Assembly: GCA_037975125.1 (NCBI GenBank)
Contig: CM075857.1
Span: 75,845,345 to 75,909,344, forward strand
Source of the DNA: Latrodectus hesperus
Lineage: Eukaryota; Arthropoda; Arachnida; Araneae; Theridiidae
Length of the DNA: 64,000 nt
Direction: 5' to 3'
In this document: one piece after another, positions 26,401 to 41,400 of the stretch
How the letters are laid out: every line of letters begins with the position of its first letter
Position numbering within the stretch: the first letter of the stretch is position 1
Translations under genes and position numbers: made by a program
Notes under the pieces: model-generated
The model's database searches: none
Told to the model about the DNA's origin: nothing
What the model saw: the letters and a program-made list of their open reading frames with translations, nothing else

Positions 26401-29400
26401 AGCACACCAAAAACGTTTTGCGATTATACACATTGATCATTTGTGCCCTTTGGTCAAAAGGTCTAAAGATAACCATGACTCTTGGTCATGACAGATAATT
26501 TCACAAGATATGTACAATTGACTCAAGTGAAAATGTACATCATGCACATATTTATTGGAAGCTCTGGAAAATTCATCAAATAGTTATGGTTTACTAGAGA
26601 AAATAATAACAAATCAAGAGACATACTTCACTTTTAACAACTTAAACACTATTATACTAAAAAATGAAATGGAAATCAAAATCAAAGATTAGAATGCTAA
26701 AATACAGGACGTTAAGAGAAACTTAAATAAATATATAAACAAATCAATAAACAACATACCATTAAAAAAGATCCCTGGTTATTCTTCATGATTTAGTGAT
26801 GAATATTTGAGAAAGTTAGCTGATACAGAAGCTCAAATTTGGAGACTCGTCTATATTTTTCAAGAGTATTCTCAAAAATGTACGAAACATAAGAAGAAAT
26901 GTAGAATAATGATGTTTGAGGAAGAAGAGAGTGTCATATTGAGAAGGGTTCTGCTATCTAAAGGCTAATGTATGGAATTGTAACCAAAATATAAAGATCC
27001 TCTTATTATTACTAGGCATTGCCAAAAGGCATTTACCATGAGGCTTAACAAGAAGAAAAAGAGAGGCTATTTGTATGCAACAGCTCACATTTTAGTCAAC
27101 TTAAACCACGAATAAATGAACTTGGATGCAGACAGTGATGAAGATAACTATTCTCTAAATAACCATAGACATAATCCACATGCAAGGAGTAAAGATGAAT
27201 GAAGAATCTTAAAATGCAAAGGTCATTTCAATTTTATTTAAAGAAAAACTATCAGATTATTGATTCTAAATAACTAGCTTTTAAAGATGATTTATTTTGG
27301 ACTAAATATTCAAATTGAATTAATATAAGTTTTATGAACCTCACAATGAAACTTCATTTGATTGATTGTTTTATGAAAACTTTAATATATTATAAAATTC
27401 TTTCATTTTTCTTGTAAAATTTTGCCATAGGTTAATGGGTTTGAATTAAGGTTGTATTAATTAAAGATAATTATAAAAATGGCAAAAATAGATTGAGTTT
27501 TTATACATGTATGTGTTTAATACTTTTGTGTTTAATAATGTATGTGTTTAATACTTGTATGTGTTTAATACCTATATATGTATGTGCTTAATACTTTTAA
27601 ATCCATTATTTTAAGACAATTTTTCTACTTTTATAGGAAAGTGTAGGTTGGTATATTATTAATGATTATTAATATGATATTTGTTTGTATGATCTGAAAA
27701 AGGTTATCTAACATAAATACAATTTACACTATCAGGAAATGCAAGAAAAGGGAAATCACCACAAGAGAATGAATATTCAAAAAATGGAGCAGAGTTGGTG
27801 AATGGCAACAGTTAGAATTAGTCATGGAACTGTTAAGAGTTAATTATCAATGAATTTGTTATTGAAATACAATCTTTTATTAAGACATTCTGACATAGTT
27901 AAGTATCAAGATAATTAAATTGGCAATATTAGTTAAATTTTATAAACAGAGCTAATAATAAAAAGAGCATAAATTTATAACACTAATTTCTTTGTGAAAT
28001 TCAAAAAATATGTTTCAGTTAAAAAAATACAACTAATATTTTTACTTAACAAATTTTTTAGTAATAAGTTTATTAAATAAATTAAAAGGCACAAAAGCAA
28101 TCAAATATAAGCTTATTATAATGTAAACTGATACTTTCACATATCATTCTACATTATACTTAAGCATGTATCTAAACAAAAGAAAATGAAAAAAGTTATT
28201 GGAAGTCACTCACAGGTCCAGCATAACAATCACATACACCACAGACACAATCACCCCGGCCAGAACAAACAGTGCTATTTTCATTCCTAATGAAAGAGTG
28301 AACATTTTATATACACATACAAAACAATCAAATTGGATAAATTGATAATTTTATAAAAGATAAATAAAAAACTATTTAGACTTTAAAAGCATTGAAATGC
28401 TGAACTTCTTGAAAAATAATAAAATTAACATTTTATTAACAAAAAATCCTACTAAAAATTATTTTTTATAAAACTAGACAATCTGAATCAGAAGTAAATA
28501 GTAAATGTTGAAAATTGATTGTATCATAGACTTAGAAAAAATTTGATATTTCTTAAATTAGACAGTCAAGCAAATAAGTGCTCTGATCAGACTGTTAGAA
28601 GTATAGAAATTAATCAGACTGTTAAAAATATAGGAATTAATCAGCCTATAAAGATACATAATTATGCTAATCAGATTCTTCATATTTCAGACAAATGAAG
28701 AGCAAAATTATAAATAGTCTAAAATCTATAGCAAATTTTAAGTGAACCATGTAAAATTCATCTTCCCTTTCTCTAAAATATGATACAATTGGATTTTTTC
28801 ACTGCTCAAAAGTATTTTCAAATTTTTATCCAGTTGAATCCTATTTATAAGGTTAACTTGCCTTTTTTAGTTTCACATAAATCATAAAAGTCAGATTTTT
28901 TAAAGTTAAAATACATATTTGTGTGGAGTCATTCCTTAATTATTTTAAAATTTAAAAATTATCAGTATATAAAATATTGAATGTAATGATAGTTTCATTT
29001 CATGAATTCATAGACTCAGAGTTAAAAATGAATGTATCATAAGCTAAATATATTCATTTTTTCTATGTATCAGTAGACTCAATAGTTTTGATACTTTAAA
29101 ATTTTAAAAGCTGGTTGGCAAATCCACAGCACACGAGCTAGGATATGACATGGTTGAATTTTAACATAACATGTGAAATATTTATTGAAAAACTCAAAAA
29201 ATATTCTTGTCTTCAGGAGTTTAGTTAAAATCTTAAAATCTAGAGGAAATTATTTCAGTCACGAGTAGTCCAAATTATAATGAAATTTTGATATACCTAC
29301 CACCAAATAATTTTTTGATTTTACATTGATTGTCAAATATTACAGTAGATTTTAGTCAAAATGTTTTCTATTTTGAACACAATAAAATTAAAATATCGTG

Positions 29401-32400
29401 CAAGATGAATTCTTATACAGTTAACTTTTGAAATATTTTATTTAAATATTGAATTCATATTAATTATTTAAATTTAAATATTTTAAGTTCTTTTTCCTTT
29501 ACCCTATTTTACATGCAATCTAACTTACTGAGTACTTAAAAGCCTTATGAATAATAAAATCTATATTTTTGTCTCCTTATTTATTATATTATTCTTTAGC
29601 TCCCATTCACAGGGCTTTCATGAAAAAAAATTTTATGTTTGCATAAGAACTCCATAATCAACGTAAAAAAAATTTATTTTTACATCTTTTATTACATTTG
29701 AAAAATTTCAAGTGCTACACATAATTTTATTTTTTCAGATAGTGACACTATTCCCCAAAAGGTTGATTATTACTGTGTTTTATTATATCTATCATTTCCA
29801 ATGTTCTAGAAAAATGTGCTTACAATGTAACATTAGCAATCATTAATTAATTTTCACTCATTAAATAGTAGTAATTTTTTCTCTAATTATGTTTCATACA
29901 ATAGTTGAAAAAAATTACATTTATTTTTAAAGCATATTACAATAGATATTGTATTTAATTAAATGAAAATAAAAGTAAAATTCATGTTTTAAATTTAAAA
30001 AAATTAGGTCATAAAATAATTTTAATTTTCCTTCAAAGCATTAAAAATGAGGAAGGGGTGTAACTAAAAATATCACATATTTATCATAAGAAGGATCAAG
30101 CATTTATTTCTGCTTACAAGAAAGGGGTAAAAAAGTGGATTACATAACGAACGGCCTTATTATAATATCAATAAATATTATAATTTCAATTATTATAATT
30201 AATAATTTCAATTATTACTAGAATTATAAAATATAAAATTAAGTTAGCATTTTTTGTTACAAAATCATTAAAATCATTTTAATATGTCTATGTGCTTTTC
30301 TAAAAGATTTTAAATGTATAATAAAATAAATGTAAACTAAGTTTTGTAATTTTTTATATTAATACTAACAAACATTTTGATGATATAAAAGAAAAATCTT
30401 ACACAATACATAATCTTACATTTTGCAAAATGACAGTTTGGATTCTTTGTCAGCATCATCTCCTTGACATTCGCACTTCTTTCCAAAGTAGTTTGGATTG
30501 CAACTACATATCCCACATTCATATGTGCCCGCAAAACTGCATTCAGGACTGATTTCTTGCTGTATTATTTAAATACAGTTTAACAAAAACAAGATAAAAA
30601 TTTAATATGTAAATTTTAAAAAAATGGGACATGACTAATTTATACTGATGTATAAAATAACTTTTAAATTATGAAACTAGAATATAAAGAAATATTTATT
30701 ACTATTAAAAAGAAAAATATTTACCGCATTCTCAGGTTTCTCACAGTCACATTCACAAAGTAAATCTATATCAAGTTCTATATTTTCATTTAAGCCAATA
30801 GGTGAAATATTAATTTTATTCCTCCAGTGACTTGAGTTTGTAGGGCATTTTAAAAGTTCAACATTAACATTAAAGTTTACCTATAAAAAATAAAATCATA
30901 TTTTTAAGAATATGTAAATAAATATTAAATATTCATTTTTAAATAAAAATTATTAAAAAGAAAATACTTTATGCTTATTAATTTATTTCCTTGGATTATC
31001 GATTTTAAAACGATTAAAATAAAATACAAAAAAACTTCTGTTTCAGAGAAATAAAAAATAATTCTTGGTGCTTAAGTTCATAACAATATTGTTTGCACAT
31101 AAATTTGTAAGAGAGCAATAACACAAATTACTATTTATCAAATGTAGTTTAAATAATTTTGATGAAACTAAAAGTGTGAGACATAACAAAAATAAAAAAT
31201 GCAATCTGTGAATATATTTTACAATCTTCAAACACAATAAAATATGATAGATATTATAATCCATAAAAATAAATTTTAAAAAAATGACTTTAAATGTATG
31301 AACAAAATACTTTTTTGAAAATGAAAGATATTTACAAATTGTAAAAAAGCAAAGAAAAAATTAGTTACCATCATGTAATTTATGTAACATTTTACAAATA
31401 ATTATATTTTTTAACATAATAAATAATATTGAAAATTGTTAAAAACTTAATATAATTCATGCAAACTTACAGTAGTTCCAACTCGTAAACCTTCACAAAA
31501 GTTCACATCTTCAACTTTCTCACTAAAATTAATTAAAGTTAATATTTAATATTTAAAATTTTTATAAGGAAAAATTAAACTATGGATTTTTACACAATTT
31601 CACTTTTATTCTAATCTTAGAGATAAATAAGACTAAAAGTTACATTGAACTCTTTAATAGATATTAGTTTCTACAGAATTTTCTGCAATCATGAAACAAA
31701 TCGAGTAATAAACTCAGATAACACTATTCTTAATACAGATTTTCATATCATGAATTAAAACTTACAAATATAGAGTTTTAATAATTATAATAATATATTT
31801 GATATTTAATAACATATTACTGTATATTTAACACTATATTAAAATTACACAATATAAAAGCATTATTTAAAGTGAATGCTATACAAAGCACATTTAGTAT
31901 ACTCATGAGTTTATGGCCTAATAATTTCGCATGAAAAGTCCTACGAAATATGAAAATTTTAGAATTAGTATTTAACAAGTTTTTATACTTTTATATTTAT
32001 ATTTTATTAATATAATAATAAATTAAAATGTGAAATTTAATTAATTTATTTAATAAGTAAAGGAGAAATTTTATTTAAACAACTTGTATGGAAAAAGAAA
32101 ACTTATCAAACTACTATATATCTGACAGAATGAAATTGGTAATCCAAGGGTATACATTATTTATTTATGCATACATTTAAAGTAATTAAGATTTTTAATT
32201 TTAATCAGATGACCAGGATAGGTGAAAAATAATTTTTATAACGACAATTTCTGAATTGAATAACAGATAAAATCCTATAAATGTCAGTTTACAAAAGTTC
32301 AACAGAAAAACTAAATCAGAACTTCTAATTGATTGCTGAATGGAAAAGATAATATATGACTAATATAAATGACTCATTCACTTTGAAATTACATTTTCAA

Positions 32401-35400
32401 AATATACATAAAAACATGAGATATAAGAAAAGAACCACAATCTCACTAAAATTTTTACATTATATACAAATGTTCACTTTAAGGGTTCACTGTGGCCTAG
32501 TGGTAGTAAAGTGCTCTTCAGAGCATAAGGTTCCAAGTTCCATCCAAGCCATTGATCAATAATGGGAGATGGATGTTAGGCGTTAAGCATGAATGTATCG
32601 CTGGGGAAGTTTTCTATGTTTCCTCCTTTGTGACAAAGGCATTATCAATGAAAATTCTGTATGGAAGTAAATACATAACTGATATTAAAATGCTTTATAC
32701 AATCTTTGGACATTAAACTCCATTATGTGGTGTCAAAATGTTCATTGTGTGCTCTTTTGGCGACATAACACATGTCAAGATGATAATCAAACTTCTTCCT
32801 TACATTTTTAAGCAAACTAATATCCTTGAATTCCTGATACTACCAAAAATTTGTTGCTTACACATCAGTTCTTTTTTATACTCTTCTAAGTGCCCATTGC
32901 AGTCATAATATTTAAACAGCTACCATATTTAAAGACACAAGAATTTTTTTTTGTTTACCTCCCATTTTCAACCAGTGCGAACTTTGTACTGCCTCAACTG
33001 AACATAAAGATAACAAACTCATTCTACCATCAGATACACACAATAAAAACTAGGTGACTTTGAGGTTCTTTTCACATATACATCATATATGTATGAGTAA
33101 TATTTTGTATTTTAAAATCAATATATTACTTTAGTGAATGTAAATTCTACAAAATTTAACTGTGAATTTAAGTGATCTAATTATAATGCTTAATTATTTT
33201 TAATACATTATATACAAATGTTTTTATTATTGTAACTATTATTGTAACTATTATTTTTAATAAATAATTAATTACATATTGAATAAATTATGTATTAAAT
33301 TGTTTATTAAAATTATATAATTTATTTTTATTAAAAAAATATTTGAATTTTTTAAGAAAAAATTATTTATGAAATATTTATCTTTCTTTATTCATGCATT
33401 AAGTATATTACATACTAAATTTTAATATAAAGAAAACAATAGAAATTTCTTTCTAAGCAATTTTTAATATTTTAAACTTAACTTATCAGTTTTTTTTTGT
33501 GATAAATATTTCAAACTGCTTCACTGATAACTTTTTCTTTTAAAATTAAGGATGTGTAAAATTTAAATTCACTATAGAAAAATAGCATAAAAATCTAAGA
33601 TAAAAAATAAGAAAATCAGAAATAAACTTTTAAACTTACCCTAAGCAACTAGAGGAATATGTTATTTTCAGATAATCAGGAGCATCATCTTTTAATTCCA
33701 CTTTGGATTGTATTTTCTAAACATAGAATAGCAAGTATCATTATAAATTCAAAGAACTAAAGTAATATTTTTAAGTGTTATACAAAGTATAGAAAAACAT
33801 TTTTCAGTGTAAAAATAATTATTTCAAAATGAAAACTATATGAAGTAAATCAAGAATAAAATCTAATATAAAAATTTATACAATATAAATTTTACAAAAC
33901 AAATAAATGTAATTATTCAAACTTACATCATACTGTTGATGTATCAAATTTACAATATTAGAAGCATCACTTTCAAGCTTTTCAGCATAAGTGCCTTCTA
34001 CTAGATCACACAATCGTTTGTACAGAGCTAATTTAGAATCAGGAACAGCAAATATAATGAGAATTTTATTTTCAATTATCTTCGTATTTATTTGACTCAA
34101 AGATGGATAGTCCTAATGAAAAATTATTGAGTATAAACATAAACAGACATTATTTTATATTTTGAACACAAAGGTTTTAGTTTATATATTTTTAGAAATT
34201 AAAAAAGCATACTTGATATATACTCTCTGTATAGTATCCATTTTCATCTAAATGGCAATTACCATCATTTGGTTTCACAATTCCACCCAGCTATAATGAT
34301 AATACAAAGTTAAACTTTAACTTCAAGTCAATGATTTTCATTTAACAAGATTAATTTCATTATAATTAAGCCTGAATGGGATTTATATTATTCCCAAACA
34401 AAAATAAAATGCATATTAAAATTAAGAAAATTTTTTTGAAGATTCTGAATTTCAAACATTAAGATAGTATTTAAAAAAATACATTTTGTAGAATATTGTT
34501 AAATAATCTGGATTCTAAATATCAAACTTTGACAATTCAAAATATTTACATTTTTCTACAAGCTCAACAATAAATTTATTAATTTTTTAGTTTGGCATTA
34601 CTTTGCATCATAATAGTTTACACACAAAATTCAAAAGTTGCCCTCTCATCATTCAAAAATTACTGAATCAAATTTGGATCATTTACTCTGAAGAACACCA
34701 AATTATCACTGGACCAAAGAGAGACCAAAATTGAAAGCGTTATCAGAAAAGCATAATTATTATATAAACATTTTAAAGACTTTAGTTTGAAACATTTAAC
34801 CATGCAACATTAAGATAAATTGCCAGACAGCTAACCACACACATACAACCAGAAGTTTTATAAAGCTTGTATAAGTATCTACTGTTTACTTGCTTTCAAA
34901 GATGAAGTGTCATAGTCATTAGTATACTTTCCTGAACCTAGCCTAGAATTAGACTCTAGTGGTTAGGAGGATGTAGCCTGGTGGAAGTCTTCGTAATTTA
35001 GAAGCAGGGGCCAAGCAGACCTCCCAATACTTGATCTTGCCACTCCAGAGATATCATTTCACTTGAAAGACATTGTAGCCATAACCTACTTAATGAACAC
35101 ATTTTAATGAACATAGTGTCTTTGGTTAAATCAGGATTCAAATTCACTACCTTCCAGCAATGAGAACAACACCCTAAAACAATAGGCCACCACAACTCTT
35201 TATAAATGATATTCATATTCCCATGTTATAGATAAGGAAACTTTGGAAACACCATAACATGCATTCCAATAGATGTGCATGTGAAATACAGCATCTGCCT
35301 CCCAGTGTTCAAAAGTAACTAGTATCAAACTTGAGATTAACTGTGCAATCTTAACACTAGTTCATGGTAGACCCACCATTACGATAATCTAAATGTGTAT

Positions 35401-38400
35401 AAGATCTCTCTATTGTGAACTTAAATATTGTAAATAATCCTTAAAGTTTTTCATATTCAAGAGTCCAAAATTCATTTCTAGCCCTTTTATCAAACAAAGT
35501 AACAGAAAAATATCTGTTAAGCAGATAAAATTTTTATATTAACATTATAGTAAATGGTTATCTAAACATAGATATTATTAGATTTTTAAAAAATTTCATT
35601 AAAAGATATGAAACACAAATATAAATATGTTAAATAGTAAAACAGAAAATTAATTTCTAAATACAGTTTGATGCTATCTTACTCAAGTACTTACAAAGAC
35701 TTGAATGAAATGTTGATTGTGGATTTAAAAATATTCCATAGAGTTGGTTAATTTTATATTCAGTTTCATGCAAATCATTCGTATTTTTATTTCTTACAAA
35801 ATTAGTTATACTTTTCAACCAAACTAACACCTTTTTGTAACATGATTAAGATTTGCATATTAATGATTTATTTATAAAATAATTTTATTGGCAGATATTA
35901 ATCCTTCTATTTTCAAATTTCTTAATGCAGCCTTTTATATAAACTATACAGATGTCCTAAACAAATTTCAGAGTAGCTTAACAGTTTCACTCCCTTATTT
36001 AAATATTTTTAAGTAAGGAAACAAAACTTTTCTGCAGATTACCTACTAGGGTAAATTGAAACTTTTCTGATATAAATAATATTCTGATAGAAATCTGCAT
36101 CAACATAAATAAATACATCAAATAATTGAATTTTGACTTGTGCAATGAATTTTCATTTAAAAATGCAAATCATAAAGGTAAATTTCATCAAAGGAGTATA
36201 TCTGAACATTTTCTTTATAACATTTGTACATATATCAAAAATTGCAGAATATTAGTCAACAACTCTCATCCTTGAAAATGAAATAAAACAAATATTGTTA
36301 TAAAAGTATAATAATTAAAACTAACTGAAAAGCAAATAGTAAATAAAAAATTATAAAGAGGTCTTTACATGTATGCATTTCAATTTCTTTATTTGTTGTG
36401 TTATACTTTTGTAATATTCAGAGTTTTATCTATTCTAAATAAATAATATTTTACTGTCATACCAAATAATAAAAAAAAGTTTATTTAAAATAAAAGAAAC
36501 TTAATTATAATTTAGATAAAAATGCCAAGATAAATTTCAAAAATATATTTTTGTAAGTATGTGAATACCTATTTAAAAATAAAAAAAAATAAAAAAATTA
36601 AGTGAAATATTTGGTAATCAAGTTAAAAAAATTATTGATTATTATTTAATATATTTTTTTACAATTAATATTTCTTTATTCACTATACTTTTATTTTTTA
36701 TCAATAATATTCTAATATTAACTCTACCAGAAAAATTGTTTCACAATTTATAGATAATAAAAGTTTCTTCATAGTAAAAGTTTCTTGGCTCGTCCAATAT
36801 CAGCTATAGAATATCATCAATTTATGTGTACAGCTTTAGGTACTACTGTTATATCATACAGTGTGTGGCAAGATAACTTTCTTATTTCATATTGCAATAA
36901 CATTAAAAATATTTAAGATATACTTTTATTTATTTTTGCTTACAAAAGTTACATATTTAAAGTTTTAATTTACATAGTTTTAAATATCATATTGCGCAAA
37001 TGATGCCTACCATTGGCAATACACTGGGGAAGCCAAATTCTGCTGTTCTCATCACTCTCTTCAACAAATTAGAAGGTATGTTAGCTGTTTCTCTATGAAT
37101 GTTTCTTTTTAGATTTTCTAAAGTTTGTTGCAGTCAGTAAAGACAAGTAACCACATAAAGAAATTACATAGGATGAATTCATGAGAATGCACTGGCCACT
37201 TTAAATCATTACTTATGAAATGAGGCACCCAAAAAATTTGAATGCACAGTGCTCATTACTCCTACACATAATGGTGACACAACTTTATGATCTCCTTTCT
37301 GAACAAGACCATGCCAACTTCATTATCTTTACTACTTTTTGTGTTATTGCAATTCGAAGTAAGGAAATTAGCTTGCATCTTGTATAACATTGCGAAGGTT
37401 TGGTATAGAAAATTCAAAAATAAGGACTAAAATTCAAGAATCAGAGTAGTCTGGCTCTTTTGCTGATGTCAGTGAGACTTGCTTGCAATAACTTGAAGAA
37501 GAAGATCAGTATTTAATCACTTGAGAGCTAGTCAAGGTGTTAAATGTTAGTGCCATATCCATTAGTCAGGCTAAGCATTCCATAAACTTGAAGCACAAGT
37601 TCAATCACTGGATGCAAATTGATCTGACTCATATAGATAAGGACAGATGTATGCAGGCTTGTACTTATCTCCTTGTATATCAACACAAGGACAAAATTCT
37701 AGACTAGATAGTTACTTGTGATGAAAAGTGGATTTACTTCAACACAAAATAAAAATGGTGTTGGTCTGCACCCAGTGAGACTGTCACTAGTGTTATGGAG
37801 TGCAATTTGACTAACAAAAAATCATATTTTGCATCTGGATTAATGGTCAAGATATCATCCCCAAAGATTATCTGAAATAAGGTAAAATCATCGACAAATA
37901 GTGTATGGCAAGATGCTAGTCCGTACTGACCTGCTGTTGAATCCTATTATCATGCAGAGTTCCAGCACAAAAAGGTATTGTTCTGTCAAAATACTGCAAG
38001 ACCACATGTGTCTGCATTCATCAGCTGGACTCGACAGACTCAAACAGGATCTTTTGCCACACTCACCAAAAAGCCCCAACAATGTTCTTTGCAATTCTAC
38101 TTTTCTTATCTGAAATTGCATCTTCCTGGTGCTATCTTTGAATTTGCACAGGATGTTTCCAATGAGATTTATCCATTTTTAAACTTGCGACTAATAAGTT
38201 TCTAAACTTAAAATGTTGGCAGAAAATCAGATTTAGTTGATGATTACTACCTGGACAAAAGTTGCTGCTTTTATGCTTTTCCTAATTTTACTAAGAATTT
38301 TTTTGATGGAAAACTTTCATTACAATCTGATATAATAATATATAAAACCAAAAATAATAAGTAATACATGCTTTATAAGTAAAACAAAAATTTAATTATA

Positions 38401-41400
38401 TTAATTTTAAAATATTTTTAACCATTATCTTCAAGAAATTTATTACATATTTATAGTATGTTCTTCTATTTTATTTTATAATAAAATATCTTGTTAACAA
38501 TGAAAATTGTTAATTTTATAAAGATAAATAAGAGTATTTAAAAAAATTAATAATATATATACTGTGGGTGATCGATTAAGGAACAATTCAGACTACAAAC
38601 ACTTTCACTGAAGATTTTTGTATTGGACAATGATCACATATTCCTATAACAAACTAAAAGAAGTTCTAACCAACACTTTTATGGTTTTGGAGCATAATGA
38701 GAAGGGTTGCCAAACCCAACAGTCCTAAAACATTTTTCATCTCTCTTGATTTATGTTACTTGCCTATTAAACTTCAAAGTTCTATATTGGAAAAAAATTT
38801 CCCCAATAGAATATTTATTGACAAAGTAGGCCATCAGTTCCAGTTTCCTTCAAAATCGAAACTGATTGCCAGTTGAAACTGATTGTTTTTGATTTCCATC
38901 AAATCCAAATTCAGATCAATGCTGACATCTGCTATTAAAGATATTTTGAAAAAGTGGGAAGTTGTCAGAGCAATGGTCTTACCCAAATCAAGCTGATATC
39001 AGTAAGGTTTGAGAACTTAAAAACGAAAATGACTTCTGGAAAAATCCTGTCAACCAGCTGTTGCACATGTGGTAGGACAATGGAAGATTAATACATTTTC
39101 TCTCATTGAAACCAAATGAAAAATGGAATTAATAGTTGTTCTGTCAGCAATTGACTAATTTAAAAAAAATGCACTCCAAAAAAAAAGCCAGAAATATTTA
39201 ATAAGAAAGAAATCCTACTACTTCATGATAATGCTAGGTCACATACCCTTTAGGGGATTTATCAGAAACTCAGAGCTGTGCTAGGAAATTCTGACACATC
39301 CATCTTCAGACTAATCACTCTCTAGCAATCATTTGTTTTTATCTTTATTAAATTGTTTGCAAGATAAAAAAATCAAAAATGATAAAGATATCAAACTAGC
39401 ATTGATTAAATTGTTTAAGTAATTTTTTAGAAATAGCATAGGATATAAAAATTACCAGCATGCTAGTAAGTAGTCAAAAATAATGATGGCTATCACATTA
39501 TTCAATAAAATTTGTTCATAAAATGAAAAACTTATTAATTTGTTTTATATCTATAAATAGATAAAACTTTCCCATAGCCTTATATTTTAGACATCTCAAA
39601 ATTTGAGGATTTCACACCCAACTCTAATCAGAAGCTAAAGGGTTAAAAGATGAAAGATTTTATGGATATGAAAAAATACAGAACAAATAAAAATTTGCAA
39701 CTTGTAACTATTGACATTTATCATCCATTAATAAACTCCTTCATTGTATTATATGAATCAAATATCTAAAAATACATTCAGCATAAATTTTTTTAAATAA
39801 TGAGACTACTACAAATAATACAGAATTCTCCCTCAATAAAAATATATTATTTGACTACTACACAAAAATATTTAGATTATTTGATTTTGAGTAACTAAAA
39901 ATTATAGTCATAGTTTATAAATGCTAAAGAAACTTAAAATAACTGGATAAATAGTATCATTTGAAAGCTATACAGAAGTGAAATCATAAATGCATAATAA
40001 TAACAATTAATGTTAAGTAAAAATCAAGCAAAAAAAAAAAACATTTATAAATGAGCATTTCATAATTTGACAGAAAAATTTTTAAAAAATTTATTCAATA
40101 ATAAGTGTAAATAGACATTTTTAAGTATTTGTGTGAAATTGTTTCTTTATAAACAAATTAATTTATAAACAAGGTTGTTTTTTAACCAATTTCCATTTGC
40201 TATATTGCTTTTCATAATTTTGCATTTGATTTATATATTTTTTCATGATATTTTCATGTATTTGCTATTTTTAGATTAAAATAGCACCAAACATGTTACC
40301 TATACTAAGATTTTTACCAAATTTACTTAACAATTTCTTTTTTTGTCAATAAATAAATTTACATAAAATGATTGATAATAAACAGAAATAAGTTAATGCC
40401 AAACCAGTTTCATTACTCATACTTTCAGTTTTCATATTTCCAAAAAATACTTACTGTTTATTTTCAAATATTAAATAAAAATTTCATTAATACAATGTAT
40501 ACCAAACACTAGAAATTAGTCAATTAAAATGTTGATATATATCTATTTTATTTTTTGGCATGACAAGAGAGAATTTAATATTCAAAAAAGCACAGGTTAA
40601 ACATACATCAATTTTACAATTCCAGGACATTTTTTGGACATTATAACATGACATTGTTTCATTTTATCTAAATGTAACATATTATTAACAAAATTAATAT
40701 TTGATATAGATTTAATCATTAAAATAATAAAAAAATCAAACCTAAGAAAACAGGTTGAATCACATTATTATATGACTATCGAATGAACGGTATTATTTTC
40801 ATTAAAAGAAGTGATTGAAAGGAAAAATAGATACCTGTATAATTATAAAATCTTAAACTTGACATAAATTATAATTTAATTAAAAAACCTCAAACAAAAA
40901 ACACTACAACTCACTCAAAAAGTCACTCTCAAACAATATTTTAGTTATTGACACATAAAAAATGTATTATCTATTTATAGCAACAATATCAGATTTCAGA
41001 AAGCTAAAAAGTTCAGAAAAAAGTACTCACCAAAATTAAATGCAGAAGAAAGAAAGCTGATGAAAAGGATATTCACAAAGCTATAGAAATAGATACAAAA
41101 GTGTAGAAAATATATACTAACAAAACAAAAACACATATACTCATAAAAGATTTAATAATATTGGAAATAAGCCACAAAGCAACCAAAGAAATATTGATAA
41201 ACATGCATGCAAGAGAGAAATAGTTTGTAAATGCATTCAGTTTTATTGCTAACAAATAGGTACATTTAAACAAAGAATTTTTTTAACTAACTTAAAGAAA
41301 GCATTTTCTATTTACAGATAATATTTACAACGCTTACTTTCCCATCTCCAGCATAATGAAATATTCCATTTGTAGCAAACAGAATTATTTTCCTTGAGCG

